64,000 nt of DNA from Vibrio barjaei (GTDB lineage: Bacteria; Pseudomonadota; Gammaproteobacteria; Enterobacterales; Vibrionaceae). Position 1 is the first letter of the stretch. Each line of letters starts with the position of its first letter. The notes beneath the pieces were generated by a model, which saw nothing but the letters and a program-made list of their open reading frames with translations, ran no database searches and was not told the DNA's origin. Position numbers and translations under genes: made by a program. This document shows positions 56,648-64,000 of this stretch, piece after piece. The stretch is taken from positions 186,001 through 250,000 of the forward strand of contig NZ_LQXO02000053.1 in assembly GCF_001639065.2 (NCBI RefSeq), written 5' to 3'.

Positions 56648-57589
56648 CTAAAGTCTAAAACGTGTTTCAACAGGAACATGGTCCGACCCTTGAATCTGTT
56701 TCAAACTATCTCGAAAGCAAATAGTGTTTTGCGAGCCACCAACACGCCGTATCCAAAAATGGTCGATCGCGACAACAGGCACAAATGGTATCGACCAACG
56801 TTTAATGAATTTAGGCCAACTAGCAACGGGTTGCTTGTCAAAACTCGGTAGTAGTTGATCGAATCGCTCTGTCGTACTCGCCAAATTAAAGTCCCCGACC
56901 ACAATGGTCACATCTAACGGCGACGCTTGCGCCATATCAACAACGTCTTCAATTACTTCATTTCTTTCACGCCAGAGTGCTTCTGATCGCGGAGATGGTG
57001 GGTGGGCAGCTATCAAAAACAAATCTCGTTCGTTGGATGCTCGCCAAACAACTTGAATAATGTTGTGCCCCGATATCGAAGTGGTGGTATTCATACCATA
57101 CAACGGTGCGCGGCTAAGTATCATTTGACCACTAGGATAACCGACTCGCCTCTGCCCACCATATTGATAAGGATAAAGGTCTTTCAACAATTTAAGCTGT
57201 TCCCCATGTTGCGGGGACACTTCTTGCAACACCAAAATGTCTGGTCGTCGCTCACGAACAAAGTCAATAAAGTTCCCAAGCTGCTGATTGTCATAATAGG
57301 TATTGTATTGCATCACACTGACGTAGTTCTCATCACAACCATCAGAAGTAATAAACTGTGGCGTCGTTCCGAATAGAACCAATGAGGTAACCGACAACAC
57401 CGCAGCCATCATTGCTGCTGAGATCTGTTTAATGATAATCAGAACAATCGTGAGAATAAGATAACACGCGGGAATAAAGACAATAAATGCGGCCAGATTT
57501 TCCAGCTGCCAGTTCAGGTCAAAATAGTAGAGATAACACCCCGAGAGTAAGGGGAATAGAATAATGCAGAATAGTAGTAATCGTTGCAA
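56648..57589 (-). CDS. Endonuclease/exonuclease/phosphatase family protein, membrane-anchored
   Basis: This 313-residue protein has two to three N-terminal hydrophobic segments (about 1-20, 32-52 and 58-75) followed by an EEP catalytic domain: VMQYNTYYDN near 95, DILVLQEVSP near 118 (metal Glu), HPPSPRS near 198, VVGDFNLAS near 227 and GSDHVPVETRF at the end (catalytic Asp-His). The topology places the enzyme at the periplasmic face. The substrate is unknown. The frame starts with TTG, with GGAGATGAG about ten bases upstream. Confidence 0.8.
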   Translation of the reverse strand: MQRLLLFCIILFPLLSGCYLYYFDLNWQLENLAAFIVFIPACYLILTIVLIIIKQISAAMMAAVLSVTSLVLFGTTPQFITSDGCDENYVSVMQYNTYYDNQQLGNFIDFVRERRPDILVLQEVSPQHGEQLKLLKDLYPYQYGGQRRVGYPSGQMILSRAPLYGMNTTTSISGHNIIQVVWRASNERDLFLIAAHPPSPRSEALWRERNEVIEDVVDMAQASPLDVTIVVGDFNLASTTERFDQLLPSFDKQPVASWPKFIKRWSIPFVPVVAIDHFWIRRVGGSQNTICFRDSLKQIQGSDHVPVETRFRL

Positions 57590-57693
57590 ACCATCTCATC
57601 TCCAACCGAATTCATATATTCAGTGTAGCGGCTTTAAGTCTATGTGCTCACACAGTTAATTGGTACGAGCTGGTTTGCATGTAGGAATGTTGA

Positions 57694-57795
57694 TTAGTCT
57701 TCCGTTTGCGACAATTCTTCGCAATCAGGTAATTTGAAGCCAATCTCCATAGCATCTAGCCATTCGAGTGCTTCTTCGTTTGTTTGTGTTTCCAT
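57694..57795 (-). CDS. Putative 33-residue acidic small protein
   Basis: The frame starts METQTNEEALEWLDAMEIGF and ends in an acidic tail; 11 of 33 residues are Asp or Glu. AGGA stands seven bases before the ATG at 57795. A longer version from 57837 (46 residues, MSTKALVLKQ...) is possible but has a weaker ribosome site. No family recognised; the two-helix acidic pattern suggests a binding partner or anti-regulator, which is a guess. Confidence 0.45.
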   Translation of the reverse strand: METQTNEEALEWLDAMEIGFKLPDCEELSQTED

Positions 57796-57876
57796 AATGT
57801 CATCCTGTTTTAGAACAAGCGCCTTTGTACTCATAGCCCTAAACACCAGACCGCTAACTACAAATCGCTTGAACAC

Positions 57877-58166
57877 TCGTCATAGAGTTTTACCTAACGT
57901 ATATGACAAAAGTAAGAAACCCAAGAGAAATCGACGTTTATTTTGATACAACTCATTGTTAAACGATTGCGGAGCCAGTAAATCGCCAACCCCAACACCC
58001 ATTGTAAACATAAATTTACATTAGATAGATTTATGTTTACATTATGCTTGTTATTTGAATTATTACACTGCATACTCTTCGAAAATTCAGCATTAATGAC
58101 TCAAATTAGAGTGTTCGTTAAAACGATAATGCAAAGTAACCTACAAGCTGTAAAGTAGACTGTACA
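57877..58166. other. Regulatory region upstream of tyrP
   Basis: About 290 bases holding the TyrR box and the tyrP promoter. Apart from the short minus-strand frame at 57694-57876, no gene is seen. Confidence 0.6.
58003..58020. promoter_or_regulatory. TyrR box upstream of tyrP
   Basis: TGTAAACATAAATTTACA is an exact match to TGTAAA-N6-TTTACA, the strong TyrR box. A second half-matching box follows at 58024-58041 with TTTACA as right arm, three bases on, like the strong-weak pair of E. coli tyrP. The whole spans a 13-bp inverted repeat (TGTAAACATAAAT / ATTTATGTTTACA). Confidence 0.8.
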
Positions 58167-59405
58167 ATGAAATCAAAAGTTCTCGGAAGCACACTTATTA
58201 TTGCCGGTACAACCATTGGCGCTGGCATGCTCGCCCTTCCAATAGCCTCTGCTGGTATTGGTTTTGGCACTTCTTTAGTACTCATGCTCGCCTTATGGGC
58301 CTTAATGGCTTATACCGCTCTGTTGATGGTAGAACTTCACCAGTACGCCGATCATTCCGCGACATTACACACACTAGCTAAACAAGTACTGGGTAAAAAA
58401 GGCAAATACATCGCAAGTTTCGCCATGCTGTTTTTGTTCTATGCACTTTGTGCGGCCTATATTGCAGGTGGCGGCGGCCAGTTTGCAGACCGTCTAGATA
58501 TGCTATTTGGTATTCGTTTGTCAGGAACCGTGGCCACCCTTCTGTTTACGGTTTTAGTCGCGTTAACGGTTACCATTGGTACTCATGCAGTAGATAAACT
58601 CAATCGAGTTCTCTTCACGCTGAAACTCATCGCAATGGGCAGCGTTCTATTTTTGTTGGCTCCTAATGTCACCCAAGGCTACCTAATGAGTATGCCTGTC
58701 CAGCAAGGTCTAATCGTCGCTTCTATCCCAGTCATTTTTACTTCTTTTGGTTTCCACGGCAGTATTCCTGCGATTGTGAACTATCTTGAAGGCGACACAA
58801 AAGCGCTGAAAAAAGCGATTGTTATTGGCTCTAGCTTGCCCCTTGTTATTTATATTTTCTGGCAGATCGTCACGTTAGGCGTGGTACAACAAAGTACGCT
58901 GATTGAAAACTCTGGTTTGTCAAACCTAATTGGCTTATTGGCAGAAGCTGTCCATGTCGAGAAGCTAGCTACCATTATTGGTGTATTCGCTGATCTAGCC
59001 CTAGTAACATCGTTCTTGGGTGTGAGCTTAGGTCTTTTTGAATACTTGAGAGATTTGGGCAGCAAGTTCACTTCAAAACAAAATGGCACCAAGCAAACAG
59101 GAGGTCTGTCATTCTCTCAACGCGCAATTGCTGCGCTAGTGACATTCCTTCCACCGCTATGTTTTGCTTTGTTCTATCCACAAGGCTTCATCATGGCACT
59201 AGGTTACGCAGCGATCGCACTTGCTGTACTGGCTATCTTCCTACCAACCATCATGGTGGCGAAAACACGTAAACAGCTTACAAGTGAAACTGGCTATCAA
59301 GTCGCTGGCGGACACATTGCACTCTATTCTTCAATGTTGATCGGTGTGATTATTGTTGGTTCTCAGTTGCTTGTAACATTTAAGATCCTCCCTGCACTTG
59401 GCTAG
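58167..59405 (+). CDS. tyrP: Tyrosine/aromatic amino acid permease (HAAAP family)
   Basis: This 412-residue inner-membrane transporter has 11 predicted helices and the HAAAP start KVLGSTLIIAGTTIGAGMLA, then ALWALMAYTALLMVELHQY and FYALCAAYIAGGGGQF. The closest match that I recall is TyrP rather than Mtr or TnaB, and the TyrR box upstream agrees. It imports tyrosine or a related aromatic amino acid with the proton gradient. A terminator follows. Confidence 0.88.
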   Translation: MKSKVLGSTLIIAGTTIGAGMLALPIASAGIGFGTSLVLMLALWALMAYTALLMVELHQYADHSATLHTLAKQVLGKKGKYIASFAMLFLFYALCAAYIAGGGGQFADRLDMLFGIRLSGTVATLLFTVLVALTVTIGTHAVDKLNRVLFTLKLIAMGSVLFLLAPNVTQGYLMSMPVQQGLIVASIPVIFTSFGFHGSIPAIVNYLEGDTKALKKAIVIGSSLPLVIYIFWQIVTLGVVQQSTLIENSGLSNLIGLLAEAVHVEKLATIIGVFADLALVTSFLGVSLGLFEYLRDLGSKFTSKQNGTKQTGGLSFSQRAIAALVTFLPPLCFALFYPQGFIMALGYAAIALAVLAIFLPTIMVAKTRKQLTSETGYQVAGGHIALYSSMLIGVIIVGSQLLVTFKILPALG

Positions 59406-59481
59406 TTAAGTGATCGTTATCACATTTAAAATGAATGCATCTAAATGTATTACATAAAATGTCGATATCATACCAAGATTG

Positions 59482-59508
59482 AAGGTCCTCAATGAGGGCC
59501 TTTAATTT
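59482..59508 (+). terminator. Terminator of tyrP
   Basis: AAGGTCCTC and GAGGGCCTT (one G-T pair) form a stem with loop AAT followed by TAATTTTA. Confidence 0.75.
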
Positions 59509-59549
59509 TATCAGTCTATTCAAATAACAATATCACTCCCGGAGTTATC

Positions 59550-60986
59550 ATGAGAGAAGTGAAATTTAGAAAGATCGACGCCTTGTTCATCAAGATGTCG
59601 ATTAATGACAAGATGTGGGTACTGTTTGCCCTATTTTTCGCAGCACTTACCTTTTCTGCGGTCGGTCGTTACCAAGACAGTGTCTCAAATGCCGAGCAAC
59701 AAGCAATCGCTAGTGCTGAAGCCAAGCTATCTAGTTATTTAGAGGCAAGTTCAGCAACGGGTAACTCAAGCATTTTGAAAAACTTCAACGTTATGGAGTC
59801 CGCAGGCCAAGCATCCTCGATCAATAACGGCCTGGTGACAGCAACAGCTCGCGGATTGGATGGCAAAAATTACAGCCTAACCACTTCAGCTTCTATACAA
59901 ATTGACAACGTCAAGTCCCAAGCACTTACCTCTCTTGCTCTCACTTATCTCTGGCTACTGCCTTTTTCTATCTTTAGCTACTGGTTAGCCACTTTTCTCG
60001 GTGGTGCACTATTTACTCTTTACTCCACCACTCAGAAAATTGCCGATGGCGACCTAACCTCTCGTCTTAATTTTGTTGCTGGCCGCGATGAGTTTGGAAC
60101 CATAGGTGTGGCGTTAGATCGCGCTATGGACACTTTAACTGAGTTAGTCACCACCGTTAAATCATCGGCTACCAGCCTCGAAGAAACCGCTTCTTCTTTC
60201 CAAGAGGAAATGGTGAAGAGTAACAACCAAATCAACAATCAGTATGCCTCACTTGACTCAGTTGCTACGGCCATGGAGCAGATGACGGCTTCCGCTCAAG
60301 AAGTGTCGAACATTTCTCGCCAGTCAAATGAACAAGCAGAAGAAGATACTAAGCAAGTTGAGCTTAGCTATCAACGCGTTCAACAAGCTATCGGTGATAT
60401 CAATCAATTGTCTGCGTTTATCGAAGAAGCTTCACACTCTGTCGCAGCTTTGACGGATAATACGACCCAAATTAATGAAGTAATTACCACCATCAATGCA
60501 ATCTCTGAACAGACTAACCTATTAGCACTAAACGCCGCTATTGAAGCGGCCAGAGCGGGTGAACAAGGCCGCGGCTTCGCGGTCGTCGCAGACGAGGTTC
60601 GCACGTTAGCAGGACGTACCCAGACAGCTACGGTTGAAATTCAAGCTATGATTGAAAAGCTTCAATCTGAAAGTCAGAATATTGCTGCCATTACTCAACA
60701 AACCGTAGAACAAGCCGAATCCAGTAGTGCACTGATTTCGGAGATTGGACATGATGTCAACTCTATCGCTGACTCTTCTCGCGCAGTAATGGATATGAGT
60801 ACGCAGATTTCTACATCTGCAGCGGAACAAAGCGCGGTGGCTGCTGAAATTGCAGCAGAGCTAAGTGATATTCGAGTTCAGTCCGGTACCATTCGCGAAG
60901 TAGCGGAACAAAGTGAGGTGGGCGTCTCAAACCTTACTAAAGCGACGGTTACACTGGGTGAAGTACTGACTCGTTACCGCACTTAA
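59550..60986 (+). CDS. Methyl-accepting chemotaxis protein
   Basis: This 478-residue receptor has a first membrane helix (about 22-40), a short periplasmic domain of about 85 residues, a second helix (about 128-150), a HAMP domain (about 155-205, [20 protein letters not shown]) and a signalling domain with the conserved hairpin [20 protein letters not shown] and [18 protein letters not shown]. No C-terminal CheR-binding pentapeptide. The ligand cannot be inferred. It lies 144 bases from tyrP; a link is not shown. Confidence 0.92.
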   Translation: MREVKFRKIDALFIKMSINDKMWVLFALFFAALTFSAVGRYQDSVSNAEQQAIASAEAKLSSYLEASSATGNSSILKNFNVMESAGQASSINNGLVTATARGLDGKNYSLTTSASIQIDNVKSQALTSLALTYLWLLPFSIFSYWLATFLGGALFTLYSTTQKIADGDLTSRLNFVAGRDEFGTIGVALDRAMDTLTELVTTVKSSATSLEETASSFQEEMVKSNNQINNQYASLDSVATAMEQMTASAQEVSNISRQSNEQAEEDTKQVELSYQRVQQAIGDINQLSAFIEEASHSVAALTDNTTQINEVITTINAISEQTNLLALNAAIEAARAGEQGRGFAVVADEVRTLAGRTQTATVEIQAMIEKLQSESQNIAAITQQTVEQAESSSALISEIGHDVNSIADSSRAVMDMSTQISTSAAEQSAVAAEIAAELSDIRVQSGTIREVAEQSEVGVSNLTKATVTLGEVLTRYRT

Positions 60987-61285
60987 TATGCTCTGAGCAT
61001 AACGCAGCATTTCAAATTAAAGAGCCAGCATTGCTGGCTTTTTTGTTGCTTTACTTCTAAGAAACAAAGAAACGACAAATACCAACCTTGATGCACATAA
61101 AATTACCCATCAACACACATCCTAATTCATTGAACCAATATCTCATATGTACAAATAGCGACCAATAATGACTGTTAGTGACATAAGTCGCATTAGTACG
61201 TGAAATAGAGCAGTTTTCCACACTAGATATTTGAGCTCGTATTACTATTAATAGGTCAAGGTAACTTCGAGTAGTTAGGAGAGAT
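60987..61285. other. Intergenic region after the chemotaxis gene
   Basis: About 299 bases with a terminator near 61023-61043 and an AT-rich promoter zone for the zinc-ribbon gene. A minus-strand frame here (61057-61299) has no gene-like features. Confidence 0.5.
61023..61043 (+). terminator. Terminator of the chemotaxis gene
   Basis: AGCCAGCA and TGCTGGCT form an 8-bp stem directly followed by TTTTTG. Confidence 0.85.
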
Positions 61286-61498
61286 ATGTCACATAGCAAA
61301 TCACAAGAACCATATACAGGACTATGTCCCGAGTGCGGAGCTGATGAAGGCCTGTTGTCAGAAGATAACGAAACGTTCTTGTGTGCGGAATGTGGCTACT
61401 ACACCACGGAATTGACGAAGCAAACAACTCGTAGCTACCAACAAAAGTTCAATGCCACGTCAATCAAACCTTTTACACTAAACTGTTCTGTTCACTAA
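61286..61498 (+). CDS. Small zinc-ribbon protein
   Basis: This 70-residue protein has two Cys pairs, CPECG (about 14-18) and CAECG (about 33-37), that would hold one zinc ion, as in transcription-factor zinc ribbons. The C-terminal third is basic and polar. No specific family known to me. TTAGGAGAGAT before the ATG gives strong support for the start. It overlaps the convergent HAD gene by 26 bases. Confidence 0.7.
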   Translation: MSHSKSQEPYTGLCPECGADEGLLSEDNETFLCAECGYYTTELTKQTTRSYQQKFNATSIKPFTLNCSVH

Positions 61499-62132
61499 TG
61501 TGCTCAATGACCTGTTTCATTGACGTCAAACAGGTTGCATTTTTCTGTTCATAATCACAGCTCGTGGCGAAGTGTATGGTCCTAATACCTGCCGCTATGC
61601 CCATTTTGACACCTTTCGATGTGTCATCGATATAAACGCACTCATCCGGTAGAAAACCCATCATAGTCACTGAATATTGAAGTAAATCGGGTTCAGGCTT
61701 CCAACTATTGGCATCAAAAGCAGAGATGACTTTACCTCTGAATTTCTCACTTAAACCAACAATAGAGAGCATCTTCTGAGCTTTAGAAAGTGGACTGTTG
61801 GTCACAACACAATATTCAATGCCTTGTTGCTCCAAGTGAGAAAGCAACTCCAATGCCCCCTCCATAGGTCTAAGCTTCTGCTCAAACAAACGTTGGGTTT
61901 CATTACGATAAATAGGTTCTAGTAAATCCAGCGAAACATGACTTTGTGCCAATGATTGAGCGGAAGATAGAACGTCCGCTATCTTACCGCCTGAAAAGTT
62001 ATCCGATACGGCTTCTATGCTTAGGGTTACCCCTACCTGTTCAAACGTGGCAACTATCGCCTCACAACACAATCTTTCGCTATCGACCAGTGTTCCATCA
62101 CAATCAAACAACACACATTTTACTTTTGACAT
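61473..62132 (-). CDS. HAD family phosphatase (YieH-like)
   Basis: This 219-residue HAD hydrolase shows motif I FDCDGTLVDSE (about 8-18), motif II in CVVTNSPLSKAQ near 104, motif III Lys in ANSWKPEPDLLQYS near 146 and motif IV VYIDDTSKGVKMG near 171. Sequence and the cap region resemble E. coli YieH, a 6-phosphogluconate phosphatase. Substrate identity is therefore a guess. Its 3' end overlaps the zinc-ribbon gene. Confidence 0.87.
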   Translation of the reverse strand: MSKVKCVLFDCDGTLVDSERLCCEAIVATFEQVGVTLSIEAVSDNFSGGKIADVLSSAQSLAQSHVSLDLLEPIYRNETQRLFEQKLRPMEGALELLSHLEQQGIEYCVVTNSPLSKAQKMLSIVGLSEKFRGKVISAFDANSWKPEPDLLQYSVTMMGFLPDECVYIDDTSKGVKMGIAAGIRTIHFATSCDYEQKNATCLTSMKQVIEHISEQNSLV

Positions 62133-62256
62133 CAAACACCAAGCCTTACAACACTTATTTTTCGTAAAATATTAATATACTTCCCTGATCAATATGTGGG
62201 GCTAGGCGTGAGTTTTTATATATTGTTTTACTTGATGATCGAAACTTCCAAGCAGA

Positions 62257-62757
62257 TCACCGTTTTTCAATCCAAAGGTCAGATTCTTTTGCAATATCTA
62301 AGGTTTGTATTAGAGACGCTATAATGGACTCAGGACGTAAGCCCTGTGCGCTATGACAGGTAACTAAGTCCGAGAAAAGAACAACGGTATCTTCTTTACT
62401 TATTAACACCGCGGCGCAAGCTTCACCTCCCTCAAAGCCCAGATATAGGTCATGCGACTGGTCCAAAATAATTTGTGCGAAAAATTCCACAATCGCATTC
62501 TGATGTTGTTCAACCGCCCATCTTTTCGCCTGCAATAAAGCAAACATGACTGTTAATCTATGGAAATCAACCTTGTGCCACTCGATGTTCAAATCGTTTT
62601 CAGAGTTCGCCTTAAGCGACTCTAAGTAGTTGCTCGACAACGACTCTTGATACAATGCCCTTCCCTGCACGCTTTCAGGTGTTGGGAAATCAACGTCTAT
62701 CTGGCTCGCCAGCCATTGATTTTTGTTGGTATAAAGTCGTTCTGCGACATCTTTCAT
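62257..62757 (-). CDS. Hypothetical protein
   Basis: This 166-residue protein is soluble and acidic, with a helical N-terminal half (WLASQIDVDFPTPESVQGRA, then RLTVMFALLQAKRWAVEQHQ) and a C-terminal strand-rich part (DLYLGFEGGEACAAVLISKE then DTVVLFSDLVTCH). The strand pattern loosely resembles GNAT acetyltransferases, but no acetyl-CoA loop is visible. AGGATTATT before the ATG supports the start. It has 124 bases to the HAD gene downstream. Confidence 0.65.
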   Translation of the reverse strand: MKDVAERLYTNKNQWLASQIDVDFPTPESVQGRALYQESLSSNYLESLKANSENDLNIEWHKVDFHRLTVMFALLQAKRWAVEQHQNAIVEFFAQIILDQSHDLYLGFEGGEACAAVLISKEDTVVLFSDLVTCHSAQGLRPESIIASLIQTLDIAKESDLWIEKR

Positions 62758-62830
62758 AATAATCCTGTTCGATTTTTCGAGTAACCTTGGTTATGGTATA
62801 CAAAAGCGTTAATAAAAAGGAATGCTCTCT

Positions 62831-63307
62831 ATGTTTAAAAAGCTCTTGCTGGTCCCTGCTCTGACACTAGCCTTATACGGTTGTGGTGATAAAGAGGTAG
62901 GTGATGTATCGCTGGGTATGTTCACATTAAAAGATATCAAACTCAATACTCTAACCGATCCTATTGTTACTGGTGTCACTTGCCATATTGCCAGCATTGA
63001 AGCTGACTTAAGCCTATCCGACCCAAGTGACAGCTCTATCTCATGCCGACAAACTGGTGAGATAACACCAGAAATGATCGCGCAAATTGATAAGTCGAAG
63101 TCAGGCGAAGTGGTTTTCAAGAAGTCTAAGAGTATTTTCTTTAAGAGTATGAAAGTACGCCGCATCTATGACAAAGATAATCAAACGCTTATGTATCTTT
63201 CATATTCTACCAAAGAGACATCGGGCAGTTTTAAGCACAGTCTCTCAACTGTTCCACTATGGAATACTGCCGCCTATGTTGAGCCGGCCACTGAAGTAGC
63301 CCAATAA
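62831..63307 (+). CDS. creA: CreA family protein (lipoprotein)
   Basis: This 158-residue protein has a lipoprotein signal (MFKKLLLVPALTLALYGC) and a CreA domain: DPIVTGVTCHIASIEADLSL near 40, SSISCRQTGEITPEM near 68, and GEVVFKKSKSIFFKSMKVRR near 93. The E. coli protein is periplasmic with unknown role. I use the ATG at 62831; the one at 62822 directly abuts AAAAGGA, which is too close. A strong hairpin follows. Confidence 0.88.
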   Translation: MFKKLLLVPALTLALYGCGDKEVGDVSLGMFTLKDIKLNTLTDPIVTGVTCHIASIEADLSLSDPSDSSISCRQTGEITPEMIAQIDKSKSGEVVFKKSKSIFFKSMKVRRIYDKDNQTLMYLSYSTKETSGSFKHSLSTVPLWNTAAYVEPATEVAQ

Positions 63308-63312
63308 AACAT

Positions 63313-63346
63313 AAGCGGGTACTTTCATAACTAGAAGTACCCGCTT
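63313..63346. terminator. Hairpin between convergent creA and GGDEF genes
   Basis: AAGCGGGTACTT (63313-63324) pairs perfectly with AAGTACCCGCTT (63335-63346) across ten bases. It can terminate both strands; the minus strand has the better T-rich flank. Confidence 0.75.
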
Positions 63347-63359
63347 CCACCCGTCGCTA

Positions 63360-64000
63360 TTATTTACATTGACCCGCTTGTATACAGCCATTACAGCTTG
63401 TGACGGACTCTAAATGGTCACAGAACACGTAACTGGTATTCTTCCCTTTAGCGTTGAGCTTTACTTCCATCAAAGCTCTATCTGCCAACGCCAACAGTTG
63501 ATCTTCCAACCCTTTTTGCAGTGATGCAACACCAAGGCTTATCTTGATCTTGAACGGATGACCAGTACTTGAGTAGAGGGTTTTACTTGCTACCGCTTCA
63601 CGTATTCTCTCAGCCAACCTGTAAGCATCGGGCAGCGAGGTTTTTGGAAGTAAAATAGTGAACTCATCTCCACCAAACCGAAAACAGAAATCTTCTTCTC
63701 GCACCGTCCCTAACAGGGTCTTACCTATCGACTGAAGAACGTAATCTCCAATACTATGCCCAAATCGGTCGTTAATGGACTTAAATCCATCAACATCCAA
63801 CATTAAACAAGACATATCATGCTCATGTCGTTTAAATGATGCGATTTCATGCTTTAATTGGAGTTCAAGAAATCGACGATTATATAAGCCAGTTAACACA
63901 TCCCTAATAGCGAGAAACTCAAGTTCATTGTGGCGTGCGACGGTCTTTGAAATATCAATCGCTAACCCAAAGATGCCGACTACCTCATTATGGTTATTGA
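63360..64000 (-). CDS. PAS-GGDEF diguanylate cyclase (N-terminus outside window)
   Basis: The frame is open to the window edge, giving the last 213 codons. The first residues (VVGIFGLAIDISKTVARHNE) are the end of a PAS/PAC domain followed by a linker helix, then the GGDEF domain with DVLTGLYNRRFLELQL and the active site FRFGGDEFTILL. An inhibitory I-site RxxD (REED) sits five residues before GGDEF. The domain should make c-di-GMP. The C-terminal tail has four Cys (CDHLESVTSCNGCIQAGQC), an unusual end that might bind metal. An internal start at 63899 exists but would remove part of the domain junction. Confidence 0.9.
   Translation of the reverse strand, partial: NNHNEVVGIFGLAIDISKTVARHNELEFLAIRDVLTGLYNRRFLELQLKHEIASFKRHEHDMSCLMLDVDGFKSINDRFGHSIGDYVLQSIGKTLLGTVREEDFCFRFGGDEFTILLPKTSLPDAYRLAERIREAVASKTLYSSTGHPFKIKISLGVASLQKGLEDQLLALADRALMEVKLNAKGKNTSYVFCDHLESVTSCNGCIQAGQCK

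Noticed and set aside
61057-61299. 80-codon minus-strand frame after the chemotaxis gene
   Set aside because: It overlaps the start of the zinc-ribbon gene and has no ribosome site or family pattern.

Overview
The window looks like a stretch of a Vibrio secondary chromosome. It opens inside luxP, the AI-2 receptor gene typical of vibrios, followed by the UPF0213 and YceH-like genes that I recall sitting next to luxP in V. cholerae. Codon use and gene content (TmaR, YgbA, AzlCD, LiuR regulon, many c-di-GMP and chemotaxis genes) fit a marine gammaproteobacterium. I see no rRNA, tRNA, insertion sequence, prophage, integron or CRISPR array.

Layout. 1-4.4 kb: luxP (cut by the window edge), GIY-YIG protein, YceH-like protein, tmaR, a YgjV-like membrane protein, yedK, and two very small single-span membrane proteins too short for ordinary gene callers. 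4.5-11.5 kb: a signal-less 5'-nucleotidase, a YbjD-type OLD nuclease, a DUF1097 membrane protein under two CRP-like sites, and a LysR regulator divergent from a formate/nitrite channel fused to CBS domains. 11.5-18.8 kb: a small trimeric autotransporter with a structured leader, yceI with its cytochrome b561 partner, a HTH/S24-like regulator followed by an unknown gene, a class 3 lipase, a stand-alone EAL protein and an outer-membrane protein. 18.9-25.3 kb: azlCD, DUF3429, a NYN nuclease/YgbA pair, DUF4174, a potassium channel, a Nudix enzyme, a DUF3943 protein and a lipoprotein.

25.3-53.3 kb is mainly amino-acid catabolism: kbl-tdh for threonine, bkdA1A2B for branched-chain 2-oxoacids, etfBA divergent from ETF:quinone oxidoreductase, a seven-gene valine/isoleucine operon (thiolase, mmsA, acyl-CoA dehydrogenase, two crotonases, mmsB, SDR) and the divergent leucine operon liuR-liuABCE. 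BCKDH makes the acyl-CoAs, the two operons oxidise them, and ETF/ETF-QO carry the electrons to quinone. Near-identical LiuR-type boxes before the valine operon and between the etf genes tie these parts together. The leucine operon lacks liuD, the biotin-carrying subunit of methylcrotonyl-CoA carboxylase.

53.3-64 kb: an orphan GH2 beta-mannosidase behind a double palindromic operator, a PhnA-domain protein, an EEP-family phosphatase, tyrP behind a perfect TyrR box, a chemotaxis receptor, a zinc-ribbon miniprotein, a YieH-like phosphatase, an unknown gene, creA and a PAS-GGDEF diguanylate cyclase cut by the window end. I found no convincing entirely new multi-gene system; the best leads are regulatory or small-gene features.
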